Positions 9,366-18,238 of a stretch of 64,000 bases of DNA are shown in pieces. Position 1 is the stretch's first letter. Each line of letters begins with the position of its first letter. The stretch comes from Streptomyces sp. RB17 (GTDB lineage Bacteria; Actinomycetota; Actinomycetes; Streptomycetales; Streptomycetaceae), in contig NZ_WEGL01000009.1 in assembly GCF_009604455.1 (NCBI RefSeq), positions 186,001 through 250,000 of the forward strand. Direction: 5' to 3'. The position numbers were made by a program, and so were the translations under genes. The notes under the pieces are model-generated. The model was not told the origin of the DNA, made no database searches, and saw only the letters and a program-made list of their open reading frames with translations.

Positions 9366-9971
9366 GTGGCTGAGGAACCGAACACGAAGCAATGCACGAA
9401 GTGCGGGCGGGAGCTGCCTCCTGCAGCGTTCGCACGGGACAGGAACCGGCGTGATGGCCTCCAGGCGTACTGCCGGGAGTGCGTGGCGGAATACAGCGCC
9501 GCGCACTACCGGCGACGTCAGGAGGCCATCGGGAAATCCGTCCGGGAGAAGGCGGATGTCCCGGACGGGCACAAGCTCTGCCGGATGTGCGGTGAAGTCA
9601 AGCCGCACAGCGAGTGGCATCGCAATGCGACCGCATCCGACGGCCTGTCGACGCGCTGCAAGGCGTGCCGATCAGTCGAAGGGCGAGCGCATCACCTGAA
9701 GCGCAACTACGGCCTCACCGAGGCCGAGCGTGACGCGATGATCGCCGCGCAGCGTGGGCTCTGTGCTATCTGCCTGGCCGCCCCACCCGCGCATGTGGAT
9801 CACTGCCACAAGACGGGTAGGGTCCGTGGCGTACTGTGCTTCAACTGCAACTCGGCCATCGGTAAGTTGCGGGACGATCCCGAGGCCGCACGCCGAGCCG
9901 CCGCTTATCTGGAAGGAAACGCGTGGAAGCCAACACTCGTAGCACCGGGCGTCTACCAGCTGCCTTCCTGA
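9366..9971 (+). CDS. Recombination endonuclease VII-like HNH protein
   Basis: A 201-residue protein with three Cys-rich parts. CTKCGRELP with CREC (residues 8-35) and CRMCGEVKP with CKAC (about 73-100) look like two treble-clef zinc ribbons. The C-terminal region [21 protein letters not shown] (about 140-162) matches the endonuclease VII/HNH active site, with CAIC supplying another metal pair. Phage endonuclease VII resolves branched DNA; the function of this chromosomal relative is not known to me. GTG 9366 is preferred because GGGGGG precedes it at a suitable distance. Its last 49 bp overlap the start of prcB, so the two are probably translationally coupled. Confidence 0.85.
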   Translation: MAEEPNTKQCTKCGRELPPAAFARDRNRRDGLQAYCRECVAEYSAAHYRRRQEAIGKSVREKADVPDGHKLCRMCGEVKPHSEWHRNATASDGLSTRCKACRSVEGRAHHLKRNYGLTEAERDAMIAAQRGLCAICLAAPPAHVDHCHKTGRVRGVLCFNCNSAIGKLRDDPEAARRAAAYLEGNAWKPTLVAPGVYQLPS

Positions 9972-10768
9972 CGCCGGGGTCCTCCTCCTTCATGGACTTC
10001 CTGTCCGAGCACCAGCCCGAGATGCTGCCCGGCAACCGGCAGCTGCCGCCCACGCAGGGCGTGATCGAGGCGCCGCACGGCACCACCATCGTCGCCGCGA
10101 CCTTCCCGGGGGGCGTGGTGCTGGCCGGTGACCGTCGGGCCACCATGGGCAACATCATCGCGCAGCGGGACATCGAGAAGGTGTTCCCGGCGGACGAGTA
10201 CTCGGCGGTGGGTATCGCCGGCACCGCCGGTCTCGCCGTGGAGATGGTGAAGCTCTTCCAGCTGGAGCTGGAGCACTTCGAGAAGGTCGAGGGCGCGCAG
10301 CTGTCGCTGGAGGGCAAGGCGAACCGGCTGTCGACCATGATCCGGTCGAATCTGGGCATGGCCATGCAGGGGCTGGCCGTCGTGCCGCTGTTCGCGGGGT
10401 ACGACCTGGACCGGGAGAGGGGCCGTATCTTCTCCTACGACGTCACGGGTGGCCGGAGCGAGGAGCACAACTTCGCGGCCACCGGCTCGGGCTCGATCTT
10501 CGCGCGTGGTGCGATGAAGAAGCTGTTCCGTGACGACCTGTCCGAGGAGCAGGCGACCACGCTGGTGGTGCAGGCCCTCTATGACGCGGCGGACGACGAC
10601 TCGGCGACCGGTGGTCCCGATGTCGCGCGCCGGATCTACCCGATCATCACCGTGATCACCGAGGACGGCTTCCGCCGGGTGACGGGGGAGGAGTCCTCCG
10701 AGATCGCTCGTGCGGTGCTGCAGAAGCGCCTGGAGGAGCCGGACGGCCCGAAGGCCGCCTTGCTCTGA
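9923..10768 (+). CDS. prcB: Proteasome beta subunit PrcB
   Basis: A 281-residue precursor of the catalytic 20S subunit. A propeptide of 53 residues ends at PHG, and autocleavage should expose Thr54 of [11 protein letters not shown] as the nucleophile. The conserved [20 protein letters not shown] (about 70-89) contains the Asp and Lys needed for catalysis. Later [15 protein letters not shown] matches the beta-type fold. GTG 9923 has GGAAGGAAA upstream, inside the end of the endonuclease VII-like gene. PrcA follows after 61 bp. Confidence 0.97.
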   Translation: MEANTRSTGRLPAAFLTPGSSSFMDFLSEHQPEMLPGNRQLPPTQGVIEAPHGTTIVAATFPGGVVLAGDRRATMGNIIAQRDIEKVFPADEYSAVGIAGTAGLAVEMVKLFQLELEHFEKVEGAQLSLEGKANRLSTMIRSNLGMAMQGLAVVPLFAGYDLDRERGRIFSYDVTGGRSEEHNFAATGSGSIFARGAMKKLFRDDLSEEQATTLVVQALYDAADDDSATGGPDVARRIYPIITVITEDGFRRVTGEESSEIARAVLQKRLEEPDGPKAALL

Positions 10769-10829
10769 GTGTGGGCCCGGTTCTTGTCAAGGTGATCCAG
10801 TGACCATCACAGAAAGGGACGGATAACCG

Positions 10830-11582
10830 GTGTCGACGCCGTTCTATGTCTCACCCCAGCAGGCCATGGCCGACCGGGCGGAGTACGCCCGGAAGGGCAT
10901 CGCCCGTGGCCGCAGCCTGGTGGTCATGCAGTTCGCCGACGGCATTGTGTTCGTCGGTGAGAACCCGTCCCGTGCGCTGCACAAGTTCAGCGAGATCTAT
11001 GACCGGATCGGTTTTGCGGCCGCCGGTAAGTACAACGAGTACGAGAATCTGCGCATCGGTGGTGTCCGTTATGCCGACCTGCGTGGTTACACCTATGACC
11101 GTGATGATGTGACCGCCCGTGGTCTGGCGAACGTCTATGCCCAGACGCTCGGCACGATCTTCTCCTCGGCCGCCGAGAAGCCGTACGAGGTGGAGCTGGT
11201 CGTGGCGGAGGTGGGGGAGACCCCGGAGGGTGACCAGATCTATCGGTTGCCGCATGACGGGTCGATCGTGGACGAGCACGGCTCGGTCGCGGTGGGCGGC
11301 AACGCGGAGCAGATCAGCAGCTTCCTGGACCAGCGTCACCGGGACGGCATGACGCTGGCGGAGGCCCTGAAGCTGGCCGTGCAGGCCCTGTCCCGTGACA
11401 CCAACGGCAGTGAGCGGGAGATTCCCGCGGAGCGCCTCGAGGTGGCGGTGCTGGACCGTACGCGTCCGCAGAAGCGGAAGTTCAGGCGCATCGTCGGGCG
11501 TCAGCTGTCGCGTCTGCTGGCGGCGGCCGGCGCGGCCGGCGAGGCGGAGAGTTCCGAGGAGGAGAGCTCCGAGGAGGAGTGA
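10830..11582 (+). CDS. prcA: Proteasome alpha subunit PrcA
   Basis: A 250-residue structural subunit forming the outer rings of the 20S particle and its gate. The N-terminal [20 protein letters not shown] is the alpha-type gating segment and first helix; there is no catalytic Thr. The C-terminus carries an unusual acidic tail with a direct repeat (SSEEE twice, residues 241-250). GTG 10830 follows AAAGGGACGG. It ends the pup operon and is followed by a bidirectional hairpin facing the convergent LacI-family gene. Confidence 0.96.
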   Translation: MSTPFYVSPQQAMADRAEYARKGIARGRSLVVMQFADGIVFVGENPSRALHKFSEIYDRIGFAAAGKYNEYENLRIGGVRYADLRGYTYDRDDVTARGLANVYAQTLGTIFSSAAEKPYEVELVVAEVGETPEGDQIYRLPHDGSIVDEHGSVAVGGNAEQISSFLDQRHRDGMTLAEALKLAVQALSRDTNGSEREIPAERLEVAVLDRTRPQKRKFRRIVGRQLSRLLAAAGAAGEAESSEEESSEEE

Positions 11583-11611
11583 CCCCGCGCCCCGACCCCG
11601 ATCGCGTGCTT

Positions 11612-11649
11612 CCGTGTGCCCCGGCCGTGTCTCTGGTCGGGGCACACGG
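11612..11649. terminator. Hairpin between prcA and the LacI-family gene
   Basis: Positions 11612-11623 pair perfectly with 11638-11649 (12 bp) around a 14-nt loop. It lies between two convergent genes and could serve both. No T-run is present. Confidence 0.75.
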
Positions 11650-11669
11650 CGTTCCCGCGGCTGTGGGGT

Positions 11670-12686
11670 CTAGGCGGCGCGTGGCGGGGCCGTGGAGCCT
11701 CGTACGACCAGTTGGACGGGGATGTCCCCGTCCTCCGGTTCTCGGCCTTGCAGGACGGCGAGCAGGGCTTGCATGCCGCGTTCGCCGAAGAGTTCGGCGT
11801 CCAGTCGTACGGTGGTCAGTTCGGGGTCGATGGCGGTGGCGAGGCCGAGGTCGTCGACGCCGGTGACGGAGACGTCGTCGGGGACGCGCAGGCCGAGGCG
11901 GCGCAGGGCTTTGTAGGCGCCGGCGGCGAGTTTGTCGTCGTCGCAGACGATGGCGGTGGGCCGGGCTCCGGGTGCGGTGAGTGCGGTCTCGGTGGCGGCC
12001 AGGGCTCCTTCGATGGAGATCGGCGCCCGGGCTGTGCGTACTTCCGTGCCCCGTACGGCTGTCATGCGTGCGGCGAGTTCACGCGCGCGTACCTCGAAGG
12101 TCCAGGAGGGCACGTCGGCGGCGAGGTGCAGGATGCGGCGGTGGCCGAGGTCCAGGAGGTGTTCGGTGACCTGGCGGATGCCGTCGGTGATGTCGAGGTT
12201 GACGGTGGCGGCGCCGAGGCTGCCGCGGGGGTCGCTGTCGAGCATGACGAGGGGCAGTTGGTCGCCGCGGATGGCGGTGAGGGCGTCGGCGGCCATGGAG
12301 GAGGCGATGACGCCGTCGAGGGCGGCCTGTGCGGAGGCGAAGGGGTCGCGGGCGGGGCCGATGCCTTCGGGGGAGGGGTAGAGGACGACTCCGAAGCCGT
12401 TCTCGGCGGCGACGCGTGCGGCTCCTGTGTAGACGCCGGCGAAGAATTCCGTGGTCAGGGCGGGTACGACGAGCAGGACGGTGCGGGTGCGGCCGAGGCG
12501 GAGGTTGCGGGCGGCGAGGTTGGGGCGGTAGCCGAGTTCGCGGGCGGCGTGGCGGACTCGTTCGGCGGTGGCCTGTGAGACGCGGCCGCGCCATTTGTCG
12601 CCCAGGACGAGGGAGACGGCGGCCTGGGAGACTCCGGCTGCCTGGGCGACGTCCCGGCTGGTCGGGCGCGTGCTGCTGCGTGCCAC
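11670..12686 (-). CDS. LacI-family transcriptional regulator
   Basis: A 338-residue DNA-binding repressor. The N-terminal helix-turn-helix TSRDVAQAAGVSQAAVSLVL (about 9-28) and hinge RPNLAARNLRLGRT are typical of the family. A periplasmic-binding-protein-like sensor domain follows (about 60-330), with LVMLDSDP and VTGVDDLGLATAIDPELTTVRL. Such sensors usually bind sugars or nucleosides; the ligand is unknown. GTG 12686 is chosen because GAGGGG lies upstream and the family N-terminus starts there. It is divergent from an MFS transporter gene, and an inverted repeat in the shared 144-bp gap is the likely operator. Confidence 0.88.
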   Translation of the reverse strand: MARSSTRPTSRDVAQAAGVSQAAVSLVLGDKWRGRVSQATAERVRHAARELGYRPNLAARNLRLGRTRTVLLVVPALTTEFFAGVYTGAARVAAENGFGVVLYPSPEGIGPARDPFASAQAALDGVIASSMAADALTAIRGDQLPLVMLDSDPRGSLGAATVNLDITDGIRQVTEHLLDLGHRRILHLAADVPSWTFEVRARELAARMTAVRGTEVRTARAPISIEGALAATETALTAPGARPTAIVCDDDKLAAGAYKALRRLGLRVPDDVSVTGVDDLGLATAIDPELTTVRLDAELFGERGMQALLAVLQGREPEDGDIPVQLVVRGSTAPPRAA

Positions 12687-12780
12687 TGTGGGCTGCCCCT
12701 CTTCTTCTGGTCGTTCGCCTCCGGGCGCGGCGGCCTTCGGGCGCAGTGCGGTCGTCTGGACGTCCGAACTGGGCACATGG

Positions 12781-12807
12781 TACGTATGAGGAGGGACGTT
12801 ATACGTA
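12781..12807. promoter_or_regulatory. Candidate LacI-family operator (inverted repeat)
   Basis: TACGTAT at 12781-12787 and its exact inverse ATACGTA at 12801-12807 are separated by 13 bp, placed 24 bp before the MFS start and 95 bp from the LacI-family start. The position in the divergent promoter region suggests control of both genes. Assignment to this regulator is inferred. Confidence 0.6.
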
Positions 12808-12830
12808 AAACTTGAGGCTGGAGGCGGCAC

Positions 12831-14090
12831 ATGGCCGCGGGTTATCTGGAGATACTCCGGGCGAGGCATGCGCTGCGGCTGCTCACCGGGACCCTGGTGG
12901 GCCGGCTGCCGAACGCGACGGCCGCGATCGCCCTGGTGCTGTTCGTCCGCGCCGAGGGCGGCACCTACAGCCTCGCCGGTGCCCTCGCCGCCGTCTACGG
13001 CGTCGCCAACGCCGTGGGTCAGCCGGTGCTGGGCCGGCTCGTGGATCTGCACGGCCAGCCGCGTGTCCAGTTGCCGGCGGCGGTCCTGGCGGCCCTGTCC
13101 ATGACGGTCTTCGCGTTCTGCGGCACCGATCCGCTGCCGCTGGCGTACCTGGCGGTGGCGGCGGCAGGCCTGTTCACGCCGCCGCTGGAGGGGGGCCTGC
13201 GTGCGCTGTGGCCGTCGGTGCTGCGCCGCGAGGAGCAGGTGCACACGGCGTACGCCATGGACGCGATCGCGCAGGAGATCATGTTCACGGTGGGGCCGCT
13301 GCTGGTGACGTTGTGCGTGTCCCTGTGGGACGAGCGTGCCGCGCTGCTCGTGCTGAACCTGCTGGGTGTGCTGGGCGCACTCTCCGTGGTGGTGTCGCCG
13401 CCCTCGCGCGCGTGGCGGTCGGCGCCGCGTGAGGCGCACTGGCTCGGTGCGCTGCGTTCGCCGGGGTTGCTGGCCCTGCTGGGTTCGTTCCTGTTCGTGG
13501 GGATCGCGCTGGGCTCGATCACGGTCGCGTCGGTGTCGTACGCCGACGGTCACGGCGGTGACGCGGTGTACGGCTGGATGATGGCGGGGCTGGGTCTGGG
13601 TGCGCTGGCCGGTGGCACGGTGTACGGGGCCCGGCGCTGGGGTGGCTCGCCCGAGCGGCGACTGAGGGTGCTCGTGGCCCTTCTGGCGGTGTGTTACCTG
13701 CCGTTGATGCTGGCGCCGGGTGCGCCGGCCATGGTGGGGCTCACGGTGGTCTCCGGGGTGTTTCTCGCGCCGTGTATCGCCTGTGCGTTCATCATCGTGG
13801 ACCGGCATGCGCCGAGGGGGACGGTCACCGAGGCGTTCTCGTGGCTTGTCACGACGTTCACCGTGGGTGCCTCGGTGGGCACGGGGGTGGCGGGGCCGGT
13901 GGTCCAGGCCGGTGGCACGGTGTGGGGGTTCGCGGTTCCGGGGGCGGCGGGGGCGGTGTCGTTGCTGGTGCTGCTCGCCACGGGGCGGGTCCTCGCAGCT
14001 CCCGCGCGGGGCGGGGTCGTTGCGTCTTCATCGGAAAATGATCCAAATCGTGCTGTCGAACCCCGTTTCAGCTCGGGGGATCGGGCGTAA
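12831..14090 (+). CDS. MFS transporter
   Basis: A 419-residue integral membrane protein with about 12 hydrophobic segments spread over residues 15-400. It begins MAAGYLEILRARHALRLL, and the loop PVLGRLVDLHGQPR near residue 65 resembles the conserved MFS loop 2-3 motif. An efflux role is likely because there is no substrate-uptake partner gene, but the substrate is unknown. ATG 12831 follows GAGGCTGGAGGC. The gene is divergent from the LacI-family regulator, which probably controls it. Its stop codon overlaps the probable -10 box of pafA. Confidence 0.85.
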   Translation: MAAGYLEILRARHALRLLTGTLVGRLPNATAAIALVLFVRAEGGTYSLAGALAAVYGVANAVGQPVLGRLVDLHGQPRVQLPAAVLAALSMTVFAFCGTDPLPLAYLAVAAAGLFTPPLEGGLRALWPSVLRREEQVHTAYAMDAIAQEIMFTVGPLLVTLCVSLWDERAALLVLNLLGVLGALSVVVSPPSRAWRSAPREAHWLGALRSPGLLALLGSFLFVGIALGSITVASVSYADGHGGDAVYGWMMAGLGLGALAGGTVYGARRWGGSPERRLRVLVALLAVCYLPLMLAPGAPAMVGLTVVSGVFLAPCIACAFIIVDRHAPRGTVTEAFSWLVTTFTVGASVGTGVAGPVVQAGGTVWGFAVPGAAGAVSLLVLLATGRVLAAPARGGVVASSSENDPNRAVEPRFSSGDRA

Positions 14091-14100
14091 TGTTCAGTCA
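14066..14100 (+). promoter_or_regulatory. Probable leaderless promoter of pafA
   Basis: TTTCAG (14066-14071), a 16-bp spacer and TAATGT (14088-14093) end 6 nt before the pafA ATG, so transcription should begin at or next to the A of the start codon. No Shine-Dalgarno sequence is visible before this ATG. The -10 box overlaps the TAA stop of the MFS gene. The -35 match is weak. Confidence 0.5.
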
Positions 14101-15461
14101 TGGACCGCCGCATTTTCGGGCTGGAGAACGAGTACGGCGTCACGTGCACGTTCAGGGGACAGCGCCGCCTGTCTCCTGACGAGGTGGCGCGGTACCTCTT
14201 CCGCCGTGTCGTGTCATGGGGCCGCAGCAGCAATGTCTTTCTGCGAAACGGCGCCCGGCTCTATCTCGACGTGGGCTCACATCCGGAATACGCGACCCCC
14301 GAATGTGACAACGTGATCGAACTGGTCACCCACGACAAGGCCGGCGAGCGCATTCTCGAAGGACTCCTGGTGGACGCGGAACGACGCCTGCACGAGGAGG
14401 GAATCGCGGGCGACGTCTACCTGTTCAAGAACAACACCGACTCGGCGGGCAACTCCTACGGTTGCCACGAGAACTATCTGGTGGCGCGGCACGGGGAGTT
14501 CTCGCGGCTCGCGGACATCCTGATCCCGTTCCTGGTGACCCGGCAGCTGCTGTGCGGCGCGGGCAAGGTGCTGCAGACGCCGCGGGGTGCCGTGTACTGC
14601 GTGAGTCAGCGTGCGGAGCACATCTGGGAGGGTGTGTCCTCGGCGACGACCCGGTCGAGGCCCATCATCAACACCCGTGACGAGCCGCACGCGGACGCGG
14701 AGCGTTACCGCCGGCTGCATGTCATCGTCGGTGACTCGAACATGTCCGAGACGACGATGCTGCTGAAGGTCGGTGCCACTGACCTGGTGCTGCGCATGAT
14801 CGAGGCGGGCACGGTGATGCGTGACCTGACGCTGGAGAACCCGATCCGGGCGATCCGTGAGGTCAGCCATGACATCACGGGCCGGCGCAAGGTGCGTCTG
14901 GCCAGCGGCCGGGAGGCCTCCGCGCTGGAGGTGCAGCGGGAGTACTTCGACAAGGCCGTGGACTTCTGCGACCGCCGGGGGATCCGTACCGGCACGGTCG
15001 CCCAGGTCCTGGAGCTGTGGGGCCGTGCGCTGGACGCGATCGAGGCCGAGGAACTGGACCGGATCGGCACCGAGATCGACTGGGTGATGAAGTACAAGCT
15101 CATCGAGCGGTACCGGGCCAAGAACAACATGACCATGTCGCATCCGCGGGTCGCGCAGATAGACCTCGCCTACCACGACATCCATCGTCGTCGTGGCCTG
15201 TACTACCTGCTGGAGAAGAAGGGTCAGGCGGCCCGGGTCTGCAACGACTTGAAGATCTTCGAGGGCAAGTCGGTTCCGCCGCAGACGACTCGGGCGCGGC
15301 TGCGCGGCGACTTCATCCGGCGGGCACAGGAACAGCGCAGGGACTTCACGGTCGACTGGGTGCATCTGAAGCTCAATGACCAGGCGCAGCGCACCGTGTT
15401 GTGCAAGGACCCGTTCCGTTCGGTGGACGACCGGGTGGAGAAGCTGATCGCCGGAATGTAG
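14100..15461 (+). CDS. pafA: Pup-protein ligase PafA
   Basis: A 453-residue ligase that uses ATP to activate the C-terminal Glu of Pup and join it to substrate lysines. It shares the fold of Dop but lacks the Dop-loop: [18 protein letters not shown] runs almost directly into [18 protein letters not shown]. The conserved Asp is at residue 57. [19 protein letters not shown] and [20 protein letters not shown] form the nucleotide and metal site. It lies 2.5 kb from prcA, separated by the LacI/MFS pair, and seems to have its own leaderless promoter. Length is normal for the family. Confidence 0.96.
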   Translation: MDRRIFGLENEYGVTCTFRGQRRLSPDEVARYLFRRVVSWGRSSNVFLRNGARLYLDVGSHPEYATPECDNVIELVTHDKAGERILEGLLVDAERRLHEEGIAGDVYLFKNNTDSAGNSYGCHENYLVARHGEFSRLADILIPFLVTRQLLCGAGKVLQTPRGAVYCVSQRAEHIWEGVSSATTRSRPIINTRDEPHADAERYRRLHVIVGDSNMSETTMLLKVGATDLVLRMIEAGTVMRDLTLENPIRAIREVSHDITGRRKVRLASGREASALEVQREYFDKAVDFCDRRGIRTGTVAQVLELWGRALDAIEAEELDRIGTEIDWVMKYKLIERYRAKNNMTMSHPRVAQIDLAYHDIHRRRGLYYLLEKKGQAARVCNDLKIFEGKSVPPQTTRARLRGDFIRRAQEQRRDFTVDWVHLKLNDQAQRTVLCKDPFRSVDDRVEKLIAGM

Positions 15462-15605
15462 CGGAAAAGCGGGTGAGTCAAGCGTTTCGGGCGCGAAATG
15501 CCGGAACGCCACACGGGCGTCGTACGTTTCTCGTGCGGCGCCCTTCTCACGCCGTAGAGTTGCGCGCACGCCATCCGCAAGATCGACCGATTACGAGGCT
15601 GTTCC

Positions 15606-16616
15606 GTGCGCCGACGTTCACTTCTCCTCGCCGCCGTTCCCGCAGGGCTGGTCACACTGGCCGGGTGTGGTGACGGCAAGTCCTCCTCCGGCAAGGTCAG
15701 TGCCTCGCCGTCGCCGTCGCCGTCGGTGTCCACGGTGCCTCCGCCGAAACTCGTGGAGGGGCCGTTGCCGGCGATCACGGCGGGCACGAAGTTCGGTGAG
15801 AAGCCGACCGTGGCGAAGGGTCCGGGTGAGCCGTCGAAGAACCTGGCGGTGAAGACGGTGATCGCGGGCAGTGGTCGTACGATCGCGGAGAACGACTTCA
15901 TCCAGGCGAACTACCTGGGTCAGATCTGGGACACGGCCAAGGTCTTCGACAACTCCTACGACCGCAAGCGTCCGCTGGTGATGCAGCTGGCCCAGGGCAG
16001 CATCATCGACGGCTGGCGGTATGGGCTGGCGGGCCGGAAGACAGGCAGCCGGGTGTTGATGGCGGTGCCGCCGACCTGGGGTTATGGCACCTCGGGCAAT
16101 GCTCAGGCGGGTATCAAGGGCACGGACACGCTGGTGTTCGTGATCGACCTGATCGATTCGTTCAACTCCAAGAGCTCGGCCAAGGGCCGGGCCGTCCCGC
16201 AGAGCGACGCCGCGCTGCCGAAGGTGGCCACGAACACCGACGGCGATGTCCCGAAGGTCACCGTCCCGAAGGCGGACCCGCCGAAGAAGCTCGTGTCGAC
16301 GTATGTCCTGGAGGGTGACGGTCCCGAGCTGAAGGCCGACCAGACGGTGCTGTGCCAGTTCCAGGGGCTGGTCTGGGACAGCGGAAAAACCTTCCAGCGG
16401 ACGTACGGCTCGGGCCGGCTGAGCCAGTTCGGGCTGCAGCAGATGCAACAGGCGGTCAAGGGTCTGGCGCAGGGTCTGACCGGCAAGAAGGTGGGCAGCC
16501 GGGTGCTGATCGTCGTGCCGCCGGAGCTGGGTTACGGCAACACTCCGCCGAGCGGCGGTGTCATCAAGAAGGGGTCGACGCTGGTGTTCACGGTGGACAT
16601 CCTCGCGGCGATGTAA
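15606..16616 (+). CDS. Lipoprotein with two FKBP-type PPIase domains
   Basis: A 336-residue exported peptidyl-prolyl isomerase. The N-terminus MRRRSLLLAAVPAGLVTLAGCG is a lipoprotein signal with lipobox LAGC, so the mature protein should be anchored outside the membrane at Cys21. A Ser/Pro linker follows. The first FKBP domain (about 85-185) contains IIDGWRYGLAGRKTGSRVLM, and the second (about 235-336) contains AVKGLAQGLTGKKVGSRVLI and LGYGNTPPSGGV. Tandem FKBP domains on one lipoprotein suggest folding of Sec- or Tat-exported proteins. GTG 15606 follows ACGAGG. A second, cytosolic FKBP gene lies directly downstream. Confidence 0.9.
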   Translation: MRRRSLLLAAVPAGLVTLAGCGDGKSSSGKVSASPSPSPSVSTVPPPKLVEGPLPAITAGTKFGEKPTVAKGPGEPSKNLAVKTVIAGSGRTIAENDFIQANYLGQIWDTAKVFDNSYDRKRPLVMQLAQGSIIDGWRYGLAGRKTGSRVLMAVPPTWGYGTSGNAQAGIKGTDTLVFVIDLIDSFNSKSSAKGRAVPQSDAALPKVATNTDGDVPKVTVPKADPPKKLVSTYVLEGDGPELKADQTVLCQFQGLVWDSGKTFQRTYGSGRLSQFGLQQMQQAVKGLAQGLTGKKVGSRVLIVVPPELGYGNTPPSGGVIKKGSTLVFTVDILAAM

Positions 16617-16717
16617 CCGACGTCGCCCGAGGCGGGCCGGTGTCCATGGCGGGCCGCGGGGTGCGGAGATGAAAGACTGTCCGCGTTTCGTGTCGTACAC
16701 AAGCAGGAGCTTTTGAC

Positions 16718-17089
16718 GTGAGCATCGAGAAGCCCGAGATCGACTTTCCTGATGGCCCGCCCCCGGCGGACCTCGAGATCAAGGACATCTGGGAGGGCGA
16801 CGGGCCGGTCGCGCAGGCGGGGCAGAACGTCACCGTGCACTACGTGGGCGTCGCCTTCAGCACCGGCGAGGAGTTCGACGCCAGCTGGAACCGTGGCACT
16901 CCGTTCCGCTTCCCGCTGGGTGCCGGTCGTGTCATCAAGGGCTGGGACCAGGGTGTGCAGGGCATGAAGGTCGGTGGCCGTCGCCGGCTGACCATCCCCG
17001 CCCACCTCGCCTACGGCAACCAGAGCCCGACCCCGGCGATCAAGCCGGGCGAGACGCTGATCTTCGTGGTGGACCTGCTGGGTGTCTGA
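16718..17089 (+). CDS. FKBP-type peptidyl-prolyl cis-trans isomerase
   Basis: A 123-residue single-domain cytosolic FKBP. The fold signature is complete: VTVHYVGVAFSTGEEFDASW, then FRFPLGAGRVIKGWDQGVQG, RRRLTIPAHLAYGNQ and TLIFVVDLLGV. It catalyses proline isomerisation during folding; the client is unknown. GTG 16718 follows CAGGAG. A strong terminator with a T-run lies 80 bp after the stop, so the two FKBP genes form one end of a transcription unit starting at or after pafA. Confidence 0.92.
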   Translation: MSIEKPEIDFPDGPPPADLEIKDIWEGDGPVAQAGQNVTVHYVGVAFSTGEEFDASWNRGTPFRFPLGAGRVIKGWDQGVQGMKVGGRRRLTIPAHLAYGNQSPTPAIKPGETLIFVVDLLGV

Positions 17090-17168
17090 CCGCCGCGCGG
17101 TCCCCTGCTGATCCACACATGATCCACACCTGATCGACCGGCCGTATCCGACCGGTTCCGATCACCTG

Positions 17169-17206
17169 GGGCCCATGCCTGCTCGGGCATGGGCCCTCGG
17201 CTTTTG
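17169..17206 (+). terminator. Intrinsic terminator between fkbp and pafB
   Basis: Positions 17169-17179 pair with 17186-17196 (11 bp) around a short loop, followed by TCGGCTTTTG. It separates the FKBP genes from the pafBC operon. Confidence 0.85.
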
Positions 17207-17270
17207 CCTCCGCACCCGGGAGCGGTACGGTCATCGGTCGGAAGCACCATAGGAAAGGCGAAGGGCGTCG

Positions 17271-18224
17271 ATGGCCATTGCCAAGGCCGAGCGGCTGATG
17301 AACCTCGCGCTGTGTCTGCTCGGCACACGGCGGCCTCTCAGCAAGCGCGAGCTGAGGGAGTCCATCGAGGCCTACCTCGAAGCGGGCAGCGACGACTCCT
17401 TCAACCGGATGTTCGAGCGGGACAAGGACGATCTGCGCGAGCTGGGCCTGGTCATCGCGACCGTGGAGAACCTCGACGGCGAGGTCGGTTACCTCGCCCG
17501 CCGGGACAGCAACCGGCTGCCGCCCATCACCCTGGACGCCGAGGAGGCCGCGGCGCTCGGTCTCGCGGCGAAGGTGTGGCAGCAGGCCCGCCTCGCCGGA
17601 GCGGCCAGCGGTGCCCTGCAGAAGCTGCGGGCCGCAGGGCTTCCCGAGGACGTCGACCCGTACGAGGCGCACGGCGCCCTGGAGCCCCGTATCCCGGTGC
17701 ACGAGGCCGCGTTCGAGCCGCTGATGCTGGCCTGCCGGGACCGCCGCCCGGTCGTCTTCGACTACCGCAAGGCCTCCGCCGCCCGTCCCGAGCCCCGGCA
17801 TGTGGAGCCGTGGGCGCTGGAGTGCTGGCGCGGGCACTGGTACCTGGCCGGCTTCGACCGGGACCGCGGTGCCGAGCGCGTCTTCCGGCTCTCGCGGATC
17901 ACCGGCCGGGTCCGCTCGCGGGGTACGGGCTTCACCGCTCCCGTGCCCGACGTCGTCACCGTGCGCGAGACCGTGGCGAGCTGGGCGGGCGAGATCGCCG
18001 ACCGTACGGCGCTGATCCGGCTGCGCTCCGGGGCCGGTTACCCCCTTCGGGCGAAGGCCACCGAGGTGCGGGAACTCGGCGGCGGATGGGACGAGTTGGA
18101 GATTCCGTACGGGCACGGCCTGGACGCCTGGCTGGTGGAGTTCGGGCCGGACGTGGTGGTCCTGGAGCCGGCCGAGCTGCGCGCGGACGTGGTGGACCGG
18201 CTGCGTGCCGTGGCCAAGGGCTGA
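17271..18224 (+). CDS. pafB: WYL-domain transcriptional regulator PafB
   Basis: A 317-residue regulator. An N-terminal winged helix (about 1-65: KAERLMNLALCLLGTRRPLS with FERDKDDLRELG) is followed by a WYL domain (about 145-225) containing VEPWALECWRGHWYLAGFDR and FRLSRITG, and a C-terminal WCX extension. In mycobacteria PafB and PafC act together to activate the LexA-independent DNA-damage response. The gene starts at ATG 17271 after GGAAAGG, and pafC follows 14 bp downstream. Proximity to pafA is conserved in actinobacteria, although no direct role in pupylation is established. Confidence 0.93.
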   Translation: MAIAKAERLMNLALCLLGTRRPLSKRELRESIEAYLEAGSDDSFNRMFERDKDDLRELGLVIATVENLDGEVGYLARRDSNRLPPITLDAEEAAALGLAAKVWQQARLAGAASGALQKLRAAGLPEDVDPYEAHGALEPRIPVHEAAFEPLMLACRDRRPVVFDYRKASAARPEPRHVEPWALECWRGHWYLAGFDRDRGAERVFRLSRITGRVRSRGTGFTAPVPDVVTVRETVASWAGEIADRTALIRLRSGAGYPLRAKATEVRELGGGWDELEIPYGHGLDAWLVEFGPDVVVLEPAELRADVVDRLRAVAKG

Positions 18225-18238
18225 GGGGGAGCAGGACT

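Noticed and set aside
11670-13808. LacI-family frame extended 374 codons upstream
   Set aside because: The extension runs antisense through the MFS gene; the DNA-binding domain begins right after GTG 12686.
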